From positions 67,066 through 131,065 of the forward strand of contig CADCCQ010000009.1 in NCBI GenBank assembly GCA_902799955.1: 64,000 bases of DNA, read 5' to 3'. This document shows, piece by piece, positions 50,856-59,059 of the stretch. The stretch is from an uncultured bacterium. GTDB taxonomy: Bacteria; Verrucomicrobiota; Kiritimatiellia; RFP12; UBA1067. The notes beneath the pieces are model-generated. The model did no database searches and was not told where the DNA came from. It worked only from the letters and a program-made list of their open reading frames with translations. Both the position numbers and the translations under genes were made by a program. How positions within the stretch are numbered: position 1 is the stretch's first letter; the number at the start of each line of letters is the position of its first letter.

Positions 50856-50907
50856 TTTCCCACGGACAATTGCCATTGATATTTAACGGATTTCGACAAT
50901 GCCGCGG

Positions 50908-51672
50908 TCAGTCCCTCACCTCGAAACCGGCGGCCTTCAGGAATTTCTTGAGCTCCGGAATCGCTATGATGTTGAAGTGGAATACGCTCGCGCCCAGGAG
51001 GACGTTCGCGCCCGCGGCGGCCGCGTCAGCGAAGTGCTGCATCGTCCCCGCGCCGCCGGACGCCACGACGTCAGCGTCGGTGATGCCGCGGATCATCCTG
51101 ATGAGCGGGAGGTCGAAGCCCGTGCGCGCCCCGTCGGTGGACTTCGAGGTGGGGAGTATGCACTTCACGCCGAAGTCGTTCACTCTGCGCGCCCATTCGA
51201 GGGCGTCCACGCCGGTCGCCGTGCGCCCGCCGTCGATGAACACCTCGTAGCCGCTAGGCATTGCGCCGCTCTGCGCGACGTCGATCGCCACCGTCACCCT
51301 GTCCGCGCCGAACTCCTTGATCATCTCGGCGATGAGCTCCGGCTTTCGGAACGCGGCGGACGACGTCGAGATCTTGTCCGCGCCGGCCTTGAGGACCTCC
51401 TCCGCGGCGGCGACGGAGCTTATTCCCCCGCCCATCGTGAAGGGGACGGTCTTGACCTCCGCCACGCGCCTCACGACGTCCAGCATCGTCGCGCGCCCCT
51501 GGACGGTCGCGGTGATGTCGAGCATCGCGATTTCGTCCGCCCCCGCGGCGCAGTACGCGCGGCAGCACTCCACGGGGTCGCCGGCGTCCTTGATGTTCAC
51601 GAAGTTGACGCCCTTGACCACGCGCCCGTTCATCATGTCCAGGCACGGCATTATGACTAGTTGCTTGTTCAT
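50908..51672 (-). CDS. hisF: Imidazole glycerol phosphate synthase subunit HisF
   Basis: 254 aa. The barrel shows MPCLDMMNGRVVKGVNFV (catalytic Asp 11), EIAMLDITATVQGRATMLDVV, VPFTMGGGISSV, DKISTSSAAFRKPELI, VTVAIDVAQSG (Asp 130-type), GKVEVF-like FIDGGRT and LPTSKSTDGARTGFDLPLIR. It cyclises PRFAR with ammonia from HisH to make IGP and AICAR. HisH is not adjacent. A GAAAGGAAG site precedes the ATG, so unlike hisD it has a leader. hisD lies 67 bases downstream with its own promoter. Confidence 0.92.
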   Translation of the reverse strand: MNKQLVIMPCLDMMNGRVVKGVNFVNIKDAGDPVECCRAYCAAGADEIAMLDITATVQGRATMLDVVRRVAEVKTVPFTMGGGISSVAAAEEVLKAGADKISTSSAAFRKPELIAEMIKEFGADRVTVAIDVAQSGAMPSGYEVFIDGGRTATGVDALEWARRVNDFGVKCILPTSKSTDGARTGFDLPLIRMIRGITDADVVASGGAGTMQHFADAAAAGANVLLGASVFHFNIIAIPELKKFLKAAGFEVRD

Positions 51673-51699
51673 TGTCTTCCTTTCGGTTGGATTCAGAAT

Positions 51700-51708
51700 A
51701 TTATATCA
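51700..51708 (-). promoter_or_regulatory. hisF promoter
   Basis: On the minus strand TGATATAAT with core 51705-51700 inside the motif TTTGTTGTGATATAATAT also found before secG. Its upstream part overlaps the end of the YfcE-like gene. No -35 match is seen. Confidence 0.65.
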
Positions 51709-51716
51709 CAACAAAG

Positions 51717-52919
51717 CTATTTGCGGGAGGCGGTCGGCTCGAATGCCTCGATTACAGGCTCGTCGCCATCCTGCACCTTCAGGACTGCGAACTCGACCTC
51801 CACCGCGCCCTTCGCCTTTGCCGCGGACGGAAGCGTGGACCTGCCCTTTGACGATTTCACGGACGCGTACTCTTCGTGGACCATCTGCCCGGCGTCGTTG
51901 AAATAGCGCATCCTGAGGTTGACCGGAGGCGACTTTGGCTTCTTCCTGAGGGCGATGCCCGGGGAGATCACCCTTGTCCCAGGGGGGATCTTGATGCGCT
52001 TTACCGCAACGACGGGCGGCTTCTGCTCGGCTGGTTTTGCCGGCGAATGGCTTGCCGCCATTACCGTCGCGTTTGTCGGCGCGGCGGGAGCCGCAGGCGC
52101 ATGCCCGCCGGCGTCCGCGCCCGCGGCGTCGACTGCCGGCGGCTTCCGCGTCAGCGTCCACGTAGCGACTGCGGCGAGAGCCGCGGCGGTTGCGACGGCC
52201 GTCGCCGCCAGCCACTTCCTCGCCTTGCCTGCCGGGCGTCCGCGCTGCATGACGGACGACACCGCGAAGGGGAGGCTGCGGAATTCCACGGTTCCCTCCG
52301 CGTCGTCGTAGATGACGTAGGTCGAGAGGCACTTCCCGTCGCATTCCCTCGGATAGCCGACGGAACCGGGGTTGACGATGTACCTTTTGCCGTCCTCTAG
52401 CGTGAAGTCCTGCGGGTCGGTGCGGTAGACGACGCCGGACTGCCCAGTCAGGAATATGCACGGCACGTGCGTGTGGCCGACGAAGACGATCTGTGCGTCG
52501 GTTGCGTCGAACGTCGCCTTTGCGTCCGACTCGCTTTCGACGTAGTAGAACTTCGGCGGGTCGAAGAGGTCCCCGTGCGCCGCGACGGCCCCGCCGAACT
52601 GGCAGGTGTAGGGGAGGGCCTTCAGCCAGGCGATGTCGTCGGCGGAGAGCGCTTCGCGGTGGCGCGCGGCGGCGTCGCCCGCAAGGTCGATGAACTCCTC
52701 GGCGCCGCCCCTGCCGGACACCGCGTCGTCGTGGTTGCCGGCGATGACGACTCTGCACGACGACCTGACGAGCGCGACGGCCTCCGACGGCGACGGGCCG
52801 TAGCCGACGATGTCGCCGAGGCATACGAAGTCGTCCGCGCCCGCGGCGCGCGCGTCGGCGAGCACCTTCGCGAGCGCGGATTCGTTTGCGTGGACGTCTG
52901 AGATTACGGCGTGCTTCAT
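51717..52919 (-). CDS. YfcE-like metallophosphoesterase with transmembrane and extracytoplasmic extension
   Basis: 400 aa. The first ~225 residues are a calcineurin-like phosphodiesterase: HAVISDVHANESAL, CLGDIVGYGPSPSEAV, VIAGNHDDAV, VAAHGDLFDPP, IVFVGHTHVP and VNPGSVGYPRE. A membrane segment (KWLAATAVATAAALAAVATW) follows at ~240-260, then an Ala/Pro-rich linker and a ~90-residue beta-like domain (VNLRMRYFNDAGQMVHEEYASV). The enzyme would be cytoplasmic, linked to an outside domain. Substrate unknown; relatives act on cyclic nucleotides or phosphodiesters. The neighbouring SDR stop lies 6 bases before its start. Confidence 0.8.
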   Translation of the reverse strand: MKHAVISDVHANESALAKVLADARAAGADDFVCLGDIVGYGPSPSEAVALVRSSCRVVIAGNHDDAVSGRGGAEEFIDLAGDAAARHREALSADDIAWLKALPYTCQFGGAVAAHGDLFDPPKFYYVESESDAKATFDATDAQIVFVGHTHVPCIFLTGQSGVVYRTDPQDFTLEDGKRYIVNPGSVGYPRECDGKCLSTYVIYDDAEGTVEFRSLPFAVSSVMQRGRPAGKARKWLAATAVATAAALAAVATWTLTRKPPAVDAAGADAGGHAPAAPAAPTNATVMAASHSPAKPAEQKPPVVAVKRIKIPPGTRVISPGIALRKKPKSPPVNLRMRYFNDAGQMVHEEYASVKSSKGRSTLPSAAKAKGAVEVEFAVLKVQDGDEPVIEAFEPTASRK

Positions 52920-52924
52920 CGGCG

Positions 52925-53689
52925 TTACAGAACCTTCGGGCGCCCGGACGATATCTTGTCCGGGACCAGCCTGTTGACGAGCCCGTTGATCCACGCCGGC
53001 AGGACCGAAAGCGCCCACGTCGCGAAGCGCATCGGCCACGGGAACGCGATCAGCCCGACGTTCCTGTCGACGCGCGAGAGGATGACGCGCGCCGCCTTGT
53101 CCGCATCCATCAGGAATGGCATCGGGCACGTGTTCGCGGCGGTGAGGCGCGAGCGGACGAACCCGGGGCATACGACGGACACCCTGATGCCCTCCTTCCT
53201 GAGCGCGCCCCTGAGCGCGAGCCCCCACGTCTTCACGCACGCCTTTGTCGCGGAGTACGACGGGCAGCTCGCCAGCGGCCCGTACCCGGCAATCGAGGCG
53301 GTTATGACGATCTGCCCGCCGGCGCCGCGAGCGCGGAACGCCTCCAGGGCGGGGAGCACGGCGTTGACCGTGCCGTCGACGTTCGTCGCGAACGTCCGCC
53401 TCACGTTCTCCTCGCTCTCCACGCCCGTCCCCACGCCGGCGTTCGCGAACACCCTGTCGAGCGGCGCGGCGTCGTCGCACGAGCGTATCCACTCGCGCAT
53501 CGCGCCTTCTTCCGCCACGTCTACGACGCGCCCGTGGGCGGACGCGCCGAGCGCGCGGCACTCGGCGAGCGCCTCGTCGAGGCGCGACGCGTCGCGCCCG
53601 CACAGGAAGAGGCGGTCGCCCCTCCTTGCGCATTCCACCGCCAGCGCCCTGCCTATGCCGGAACTGGCCCCTGTTATTAGAACATTCAT
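52925..53689 (-). CDS. Short-chain dehydrogenase/reductase
   Basis: 254 aa from ATG at 53689. Classical SDR motifs: VLITGASSGIGRALAVECARRGDRLFLCGRD (TGxxxGIG), FANAGVGTG (NAG), VITASIAGYGPLASCPSYSATKACVKTW (Ser and YxxxK) and VVCPGFVRS. The Arg in CGRD after the second strand suggests NADP preference. A C-terminal amphipathic segment (ATWALSVLPAWINGLVNRL) resembles membrane-associated ketoreductases. Substrate cannot be read. It precedes the YfcE-like gene with 5 bases between them. Confidence 0.85.
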   Translation of the reverse strand: MNVLITGASSGIGRALAVECARRGDRLFLCGRDASRLDEALAECRALGASAHGRVVDVAEEGAMREWIRSCDDAAPLDRVFANAGVGTGVESEENVRRTFATNVDGTVNAVLPALEAFRARGAGGQIVITASIAGYGPLASCPSYSATKACVKTWGLALRGALRKEGIRVSVVCPGFVRSRLTAANTCPMPFLMDADKAARVILSRVDRNVGLIAFPWPMRFATWALSVLPAWINGLVNRLVPDKISSGRPKVL

Positions 53690-53700
53690 CGCTGTCTGAT

Positions 53701-53857
53701 ATTCTACCAAAACAAAACATGGTTGTCTACACCTCCGTGAATCCAGCATCTTCGTCAGGACGTGCATTCACAGGTATTCCACCAAAACAAAACATGGTTG
53801 TCTACACCTCCGTGAATCCAGCATCTTCGTCAGGACGTGCATTCACAGGTATTCCAC
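53701..53857. repeat. 75-bp tandem repeat, 2.1 copies, with inverted arms
   Basis: 53701-53775 and 53776-53850 are identical apart from one base at the start, and a third copy is cut off after 7 bases. Each unit holds ACCT-CC-GTGAAT ... ATTCAC-AGGT (53731-53742 with 53766-53775), plus an inner CGTC-AG-GACG. A large hairpin can therefore form. It lies between the divergent SDR and galM genes. The rest of the 284-base gap contains no gene. Confidence 0.9.
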
Positions 53858-53973
53858 TTCCCCTCCCCCCGTCTCCACAAGAGGAATGTCGCATTCATTT
53901 TTTGGTTTTGTTTTTCGCGGAAGTGTGCTACACTATTCTACAGCAGTCAACATCACGAAAGGAGACATCGAAT

Positions 53974-55137
53974 ATGTTCCAGCCGAAAACACGCCTGGCG
54001 ATCGCGTCGGGCATCGCAGTGGCGGCCATGGCCGCATTCGCAGCGCCGAAGATCACGTCGCGCCCGTTCGGGAAGACGTCGGACGGAAGCGCAGCCACGT
54101 TGTACACCCTCAGGAGCCGCGGAGGCCTCGTCCTAGAGGTGACGGACTTCGGCGGCCGCCTCGTGCGCGCCTACGCGCCCGACAGGTACGGCAACCTCGC
54201 GGACGTCACGCTCGGCTGGAACACGCCCGCCGAATACGAGAAGCTCGGCTTCTCGATGGGCACGCTCATCGGGCGCTACGGCAACCGCATCGCCGACGGC
54301 AAGTTCACGCTCGACGGCAAGGTCTACCAGCTCCCCATCAACGAGGAGAAGAACACTCCCGCGACGCAGCGCCACTGCAACCTCCACAGCGGACCCAAGG
54401 GCTGGGACTCGAAGGTCTGGAAGGCCAGGCCGTTCGTGAAGGGCGGCGCGCAGTGCCTCGAGCTGACCTACGTCTCCGCCGACGGGGAGATGGGCTTCCC
54501 GGGGACCGTGACCGTCAAGGTCGTCTACAGGGTCCTGCCGCGCAACATCTGGAGAGTCGAGTACGAGGCCACCACCGACAAGCCGACGGTCATCAACCCG
54601 ACCCACCACTCCTACTGGAACCTCGCCGGCGAGTCGAGCGGCAACGTCCTCAAGCAGGAGCTCCAGATCTTCGCCGACAAGTACACGCAGACCACCCCGG
54701 GCCTGATCCCGACGAAGGACGCCCCGGTCGAGGGCACGGGCTTCGACTTCCGCAAGATGCGCCCGATCGGCGAGAAGGCCGCGCTCATGGCGGCGGACAA
54801 GTCGCTCGCGGCGATGGACAACTGGTACGACCACAACTTCGTCCTGCGCGGCGGCCCCCACAAGCTCCACGAGGCGGCGTTCATGCGCGACCCAGTCTCC
54901 GGAAGGGTGCTTGAGATCTGGACGACCGAGCCCTGCATGCAGATGTACGGCGCGCAGAACATGACGACGGAGCTTCCCGCGAAGGCAGCGGGCAAGACGC
55001 TCTGCCAGTTCGCCGGCGTCGCGCTCGAGACGCAGCACTACCCCGACTCCCCCAACAGGTCCGACTTCCCGTCCACCGTCCTCAGGCCTGGCGAGACGTT
55101 CAAGAGCGTTACCGAGTACCGCTTCAAGGTCAAGTAG
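53974..55137 (+). CDS. galM: Secreted aldose 1-epimerase
   Basis: 387 aa from ATG 53974 with GAAAGGAG upstream. An N-terminal signal (RLAIASGIAVAAMAAFA) precedes a galactose-mutarotase fold: VTDFGGRLVRAYAPDRYGNLADVTLGW, GTLIGRYGNRIADGKF, CNLHSGPKGWDSKVW (His), NPTHHSYWNLAGESSG (His), DNWYDHNFVL (Asp) and CQFAGVALETQHYPDSPN (Glu base). It converts alpha and beta anomers of free sugars. A periplasmic form fits a bacterium that releases sugars outside the cell. aroCB follows after 24 bases. Confidence 0.92.
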   Translation: MFQPKTRLAIASGIAVAAMAAFAAPKITSRPFGKTSDGSAATLYTLRSRGGLVLEVTDFGGRLVRAYAPDRYGNLADVTLGWNTPAEYEKLGFSMGTLIGRYGNRIADGKFTLDGKVYQLPINEEKNTPATQRHCNLHSGPKGWDSKVWKARPFVKGGAQCLELTYVSADGEMGFPGTVTVKVVYRVLPRNIWRVEYEATTDKPTVINPTHHSYWNLAGESSGNVLKQELQIFADKYTQTTPGLIPTKDAPVEGTGFDFRKMRPIGEKAALMAADKSLAAMDNWYDHNFVLRGGPHKLHEAAFMRDPVSGRVLEIWTTEPCMQMYGAQNMTTELPAKAAGKTLCQFAGVALETQHYPDSPNRSDFPSTVLRPGETFKSVTEYRFKVK

Positions 55138-55161
55138 TCCCAAAGAGGAAGGGGGCCTGAC

Positions 55162-57051
55162 GTGAGGCTCAGAGTGCTGGGGCTGTCCGTGTGGGGCCAG
55201 TCCCATGCGCAGTCCATAGGAGTGCGCATCGAGGGCCTTCCGGCCGGGATCGCCGTCGACGGCGCCCGGCTGCAGGCCTTCATGGACCGCCGCGCGCCCG
55301 GGCGCGACGCGCTTTCGACGGCGCGCCGCGAGCCGGACGTCCCGGAGTTCCGCTGCGGCGTCTCCGGCGGCTTCACCGACGGCGGCCCCGTCGAGGCGGT
55401 GATCCGCAACACCGACACGCGCAGCGGAGACTACGAGCGCACAGTCCCGCGCCCCGGCCACGCCGACTACCCGAATTGGGTTCGGACCGGACGCATTCCG
55501 CCAGGCGGCGGCGCGAACTCCGGCCGCATGACTGCCGCGATGTGCGTCGCCGGCGGGATCTGCCTCCAGGCGCTCGAAAGTCGCGGCATTCGCGTCTCCG
55601 CGCGCGTCGAGGGCGCCCCCGACGTCGCCACCGCAAAGGCCGCCGGCGATTCCGTCGGCGGAGTCGTCGCCTGCGAGGTGACGGGACTTCCTGTCGGACT
55701 CGGCGGGCCTATGTTCGACGGCATCGACGGCGCTATCGCCGCCGCGATGTTCGGCATCCCCGGAGTGAAGGGCGTCGAGTTCGGCAACGGCTTTGCCGCC
55801 GCGTCGCTCAGGGGCTCGAAGAACAACGACGCGTTCGCCGTCCGCGATGGGAAGGTCGTCACGCTCTCCAACCGCCATGGCGGAGTCCTTGGCGGAATGA
55901 CGAGCGGAATGCCGCTCGTCTTCAGGGTCGCGATGAAGCCGACCCCGTCAATCTACGTCCCCCAGAAGAGCGTCGACCTCGCGACGATGACGGAGACCGA
56001 ACTGACCGTCCGCGGACGCCACGACCCCTGTATCGCCTACCGCGCCGTGCCCGTCGTCGAGGGGCTAGCCGCGTTCGCCGTTCTCGACGCGATTCTCGCG
56101 GATGCCCCGGGCGCAGAGTACCGCCCGGTTCCGCTCGACGAGCTTCGCAACATCGTCGTCGACTCGAATGTCGCCGCGCTCTATCCCGAGATCGCCGGAA
56201 GGGCGATCATGGTCCTTCCTTCCGGCGAGGAGTCGAAGACCATCGAAACGGTCACGCGGATTTGGGACGCCTTTGCGAAGGCAGGCGTCGGGCGCCGCGA
56301 TTTCGTGACCGCCGTCGGCGGCGGCGTCACCGGAGACCTCGTCGGCTTCGCCGCCGCCACTTGGATGCGCGGCGTCGACTGGGTGAACGTCCCGACCACG
56401 CTCCTCTCGATGGTCGACGCGTCGTACGGTGGCAAGACCGCCTGCGACCTGCCGTCCGGCAAGAACATGGCGGGCGCGTTCCATCCGCCGCGTCGCGTTA
56501 TAATTGACGAACGATTTCTAACTACGCTTCCGCCGCGGCGCGTCGCCGACGGACGTGCAGAGATGATAAAGCACGAGGTGATCGGCGGCATACCGCGCCC
56601 CGACGACGTCGCGCGGCTCCCGTCGTCCGCGGAGATCGCGGCGAACCTCGCGGTCAAGGTCGGCGTCGTGCGCGCCGACCCGTTCGAGCGCACGGGCGAG
56701 CGGATGAAACTCAATGCCGGACACACCGTCGCGCATGCCGTCGAGAAGGCGACTAACTACGCGGTGTCGCACGGCGAGGCGGTCGCGATCGGCTGCGTCG
56801 AGGAGGCGCGCCTCGCCGAACGTCTCGGCCACGCAAAGGCCGGGTGGGCTGACGAGCTGGCGGCGAGGTTCGCGTCCGCCGGGCTTCCTGTCGCGCTGCC
56901 GGACGGCCTCACGTTCGATTCGCTCGCGCCGCTGATGGCCGGCGACAAGAAGCGCGAGGGCGCGTCCGTCGTTTTCGCCCTGCCGTGCGGATGGGGCGAC
57001 GTCAGGGCCGTGCGCGTGGATTTCGCGGGAAATGGCGCAGATGTCGGGTGA
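55162..57051 (+). CDS. Chorismate synthase-3-dehydroquinate synthase fusion
   Basis: 629 aa with a GTG start and GAGGAAGGGGG upstream. Residues 1-~315 match AroC of the GHFSGRLTAP-like type: SVWGQSHAQSIG, RPGHADYPNWVRTG, GGGANSGRMTAAMCVAGGI, GSKNND, RHGGVLGGMTSGMPLVFRV, GRHDPCIAYRAVPVVE. Residues ~325-629 match AroB: LPSGEESKTIETV, AVGGGVTGDLVGFAAATWMRG, VPTTLLSMVDASYGGKT, GRAEMIKHEV, LNAGHTVAHAVE and SHGEAVAIG, which carry the zinc Glu/His/His. AroB starts the shikimate pathway, AroC ends it. The AroB N-terminus is shortened by ~30-40 residues. It overlaps the next gene by up to 20 bases. I know no common fusion of this pair. Confidence 0.9.
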   Translation: MRLRVLGLSVWGQSHAQSIGVRIEGLPAGIAVDGARLQAFMDRRAPGRDALSTARREPDVPEFRCGVSGGFTDGGPVEAVIRNTDTRSGDYERTVPRPGHADYPNWVRTGRIPPGGGANSGRMTAAMCVAGGICLQALESRGIRVSARVEGAPDVATAKAAGDSVGGVVACEVTGLPVGLGGPMFDGIDGAIAAAMFGIPGVKGVEFGNGFAAASLRGSKNNDAFAVRDGKVVTLSNRHGGVLGGMTSGMPLVFRVAMKPTPSIYVPQKSVDLATMTETELTVRGRHDPCIAYRAVPVVEGLAAFAVLDAILADAPGAEYRPVPLDELRNIVVDSNVAALYPEIAGRAIMVLPSGEESKTIETVTRIWDAFAKAGVGRRDFVTAVGGGVTGDLVGFAAATWMRGVDWVNVPTTLLSMVDASYGGKTACDLPSGKNMAGAFHPPRRVIIDERFLTTLPPRRVADGRAEMIKHEVIGGIPRPDDVARLPSSAEIAANLAVKVGVVRADPFERTGERMKLNAGHTVAHAVEKATNYAVSHGEAVAIGCVEEARLAERLGHAKAGWADELAARFASAGLPVALPDGLTFDSLAPLMAGDKKREGASVVFALPCGWGDVRAVRVDFAGNGADVG

Positions 57052-59059
57052 TGGCTTTCTCCAGGGGCGGCGGATCCACTTCGCGGGCGTGGGGGGCGTC
57101 GGCATGGCCGCACTCGCTGTGCTTGCGAAGGCGTGCGGCGCGGAGGTGACGGGATGCGACATCTCCGCCACGTCCAGGACGCGCTGGCTGGAGTCGATGG
57201 GCGTCAAGGTGTCCATTGGGCACGACGCCTCGCATCTTCTGGGCGTCGACGAGCTTGTCGTCACGCCTGCCGTCTCGCCGGACAACCCGGAGCTGGCGTA
57301 CTGCGCTTCCGCCGAGGGACGGCGCATCCGCGTTCGCAGGCGCGGAGAGCTTCTCGCGGAAATGGTGTCGTCATGCAGCTCCATCGCCGTATGCGGCTCG
57401 CACGGCAAGACCACCACCGCGACGTTCACCGCGAGGCTTCTGCTCGCGCTTGGCGAGGACGTCAGCTGGGCGATTGGCGGCGAGACGGGCGACTTCCCCG
57501 TCGCCGGCGTCGCGAAGGGCGGGCTCTTCTCCGACGGCGCCGTCCTGGTCGTCGAGGCCGACGAGTCCGATGGCACGCTTGCGCTCTACCACCCGGACGT
57601 CCTCGTCGTCACGAACTGCGAATACGACCACCCCGACCACTTCAAGACTCCCTCCGACTATTTCGCGTGCTTCGACGCCGCGCGGCGTAACTCAGGCGAC
57701 GTCGTGGAAGCGGAGTCGCTGCCGCTCGACGGCTGGGATTCCCTTGGCTCGCTCCCTCTCCACAACCAGAGGAACGCGCGCGCCGCCGCGGAGGTCGCCC
57801 TGCGTCGCGGACACTCAAGGGAGTCAATCGAGAGGGCGCTCGCGTCGATAGTGGAAGAGCTTCCGGACAGGCGCTTCCAGACGATCGCGGCGAACACCCC
57901 CGCCGGGACGGTAGTGACGGACTACGCGCACCACCCCACGGAGATGAAGTGCGCCGTCGCTATGGCGCGCGATGTGTGCAGGGGACGCCTGCGCGTTCTC
58001 TTCCAGCCGCACAGGTACTCGCGCACAAAGGCGCTGATAAACGATTTCCCGGAAGCCCTGCGCGGCGTGGACGAAGTCGTGCTTTGCCCCACATACGCCG
58101 CGTTCGAGCGGCCTGTCGAGGGCGGGGACATCGCCGACTTGTACGCGGCGTGCCGCCGCGCCTGGAAGGGGACTCCCCGTCTGTTTCTTGCAAGAAGCTG
58201 CCGTGAGGCGTGGAGGCATGCGTATTTCGAGGGCAGGGAGGACGACGTAACGCTGCTCCTTGGCGCGGGCGACATCATCGGACTCGCGGATGACGTTGTC
58301 GCGGATTGTTCCGCCGCCGGTGCGCGTCCGGCCGGTCCAGGCACGGATCTTTCAGGATTTTCGTTCTTCAGGACTGGCGGGCGCAGTGTTGGCGGCGGCG
58401 TGCGTCATGTCGTTGGAATGGGCTCTAATCTGTGGATCAGCGACCTTACTACGGATGAAGAGTACACGAGGCTCGGCCATGGTGGCGCGGAGTCGCGCCG
58501 TCCCACGCCGAGTGGACGGGTCGTGTTCCCTGCCGGCGCGCCCGGCGCTGTCCTTGGCGTCCCGTGGATGGCGGGCGTCCCCGGTTCGGTCGGCGGATGG
58601 ATCGTGATGAACGCCGGGGCGTTTTCGCACTCCATCGGCGAGCTTGTCATGCGCGTCAAGGTCGACGGGCGCTGGCTCGCGCGCGGGGAATGCGGCTTCG
58701 GCTATCGTACCAGCGCAATAAAGGGCGTCGTGGAGGAAGTTGAGTTCGCATTCCCGGAGAGCTGGGACGTCGATGCCGCGACTTGCCTTGCGAAGCGCCC
58801 GCACTTCCCGCCGCGGTGCTGCGGGAGCGTGTTCAAGAATCCTCCGGGCGATTTTGCGGGACGCCTCCTAGAGGCAGTCGGGGCGAAGGGCCTCTCCGTC
58901 GGCGGGGCGTATGTGTGGGAAGGCCACGCCAATGTCATCGCAGCCCGCGACGGCGCGACTTCCAGCGACATACTCGCGCTTGCGCGCATAATGCGCGAGA
59001 GGGTGTTCCACCGCTACGGCGTGCGGCTTTCCGCCGAGATTCGGGGGCTTGATGTCTGA
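57032..59059 (+). CDS. MurC-MurB fusion: UDP-MurNAc-L-alanine ligase and UDP-MurNAc dehydrogenase
   Basis: 675 aa; ATG 57032 or 57041. MurC part (~1-440): FAGVGGVGMAALAVL, CGSHGKTTTATFTARL (ATP loop), VVEADESDGT, NCEYDHPDHF, HNQRNARAA, DYAHHPTEM, FQPHRYSRTK. MurB part (~445-675): FFRTGGRSVGGG, VGMGSNLWISDL, GVPWMAGVPGSVGGWIVMNAGA, GFGYRTSAIKG, CGSVFKNPPGDFAGRLLE (catalytic Ser) and AEIRGL (Glu). It lacks part of the usual N-terminal FAD region, and is ~70-100 residues shorter than free MurB. MurB feeds MurC in peptidoglycan synthesis. The start overlaps aroCB and the stop overlaps birA. Confidence 0.9.
   Translation: MAQMSGDGFLQGRRIHFAGVGGVGMAALAVLAKACGAEVTGCDISATSRTRWLESMGVKVSIGHDASHLLGVDELVVTPAVSPDNPELAYCASAEGRRIRVRRRGELLAEMVSSCSSIAVCGSHGKTTTATFTARLLLALGEDVSWAIGGETGDFPVAGVAKGGLFSDGAVLVVEADESDGTLALYHPDVLVVTNCEYDHPDHFKTPSDYFACFDAARRNSGDVVEAESLPLDGWDSLGSLPLHNQRNARAAAEVALRRGHSRESIERALASIVEELPDRRFQTIAANTPAGTVVTDYAHHPTEMKCAVAMARDVCRGRLRVLFQPHRYSRTKALINDFPEALRGVDEVVLCPTYAAFERPVEGGDIADLYAACRRAWKGTPRLFLARSCREAWRHAYFEGREDDVTLLLGAGDIIGLADDVVADCSAAGARPAGPGTDLSGFSFFRTGGRSVGGGVRHVVGMGSNLWISDLTTDEEYTRLGHGGAESRRPTPSGRVVFPAGAPGAVLGVPWMAGVPGSVGGWIVMNAGAFSHSIGELVMRVKVDGRWLARGECGFGYRTSAIKGVVEEVEFAFPESWDVDAATCLAKRPHFPPRCCGSVFKNPPGDFAGRLLEAVGAKGLSVGGAYVWEGHANVIAARDGATSSDILALARIMRERVFHRYGVRLSAEIRGLDV

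Noticed and set aside
53701-53857. Possible CRISPR array
   Set aside because: Only two units, 75 bases long and contiguous with no spacers, and no cas genes nearby. It is a tandem duplication.
53626-53973. N-terminal extension of the aldose epimerase through the tandem repeat
   Set aside because: The open frame exists only because the repeat length is divisible by three. A clear ribosome site and signal peptide place the start at 53974.
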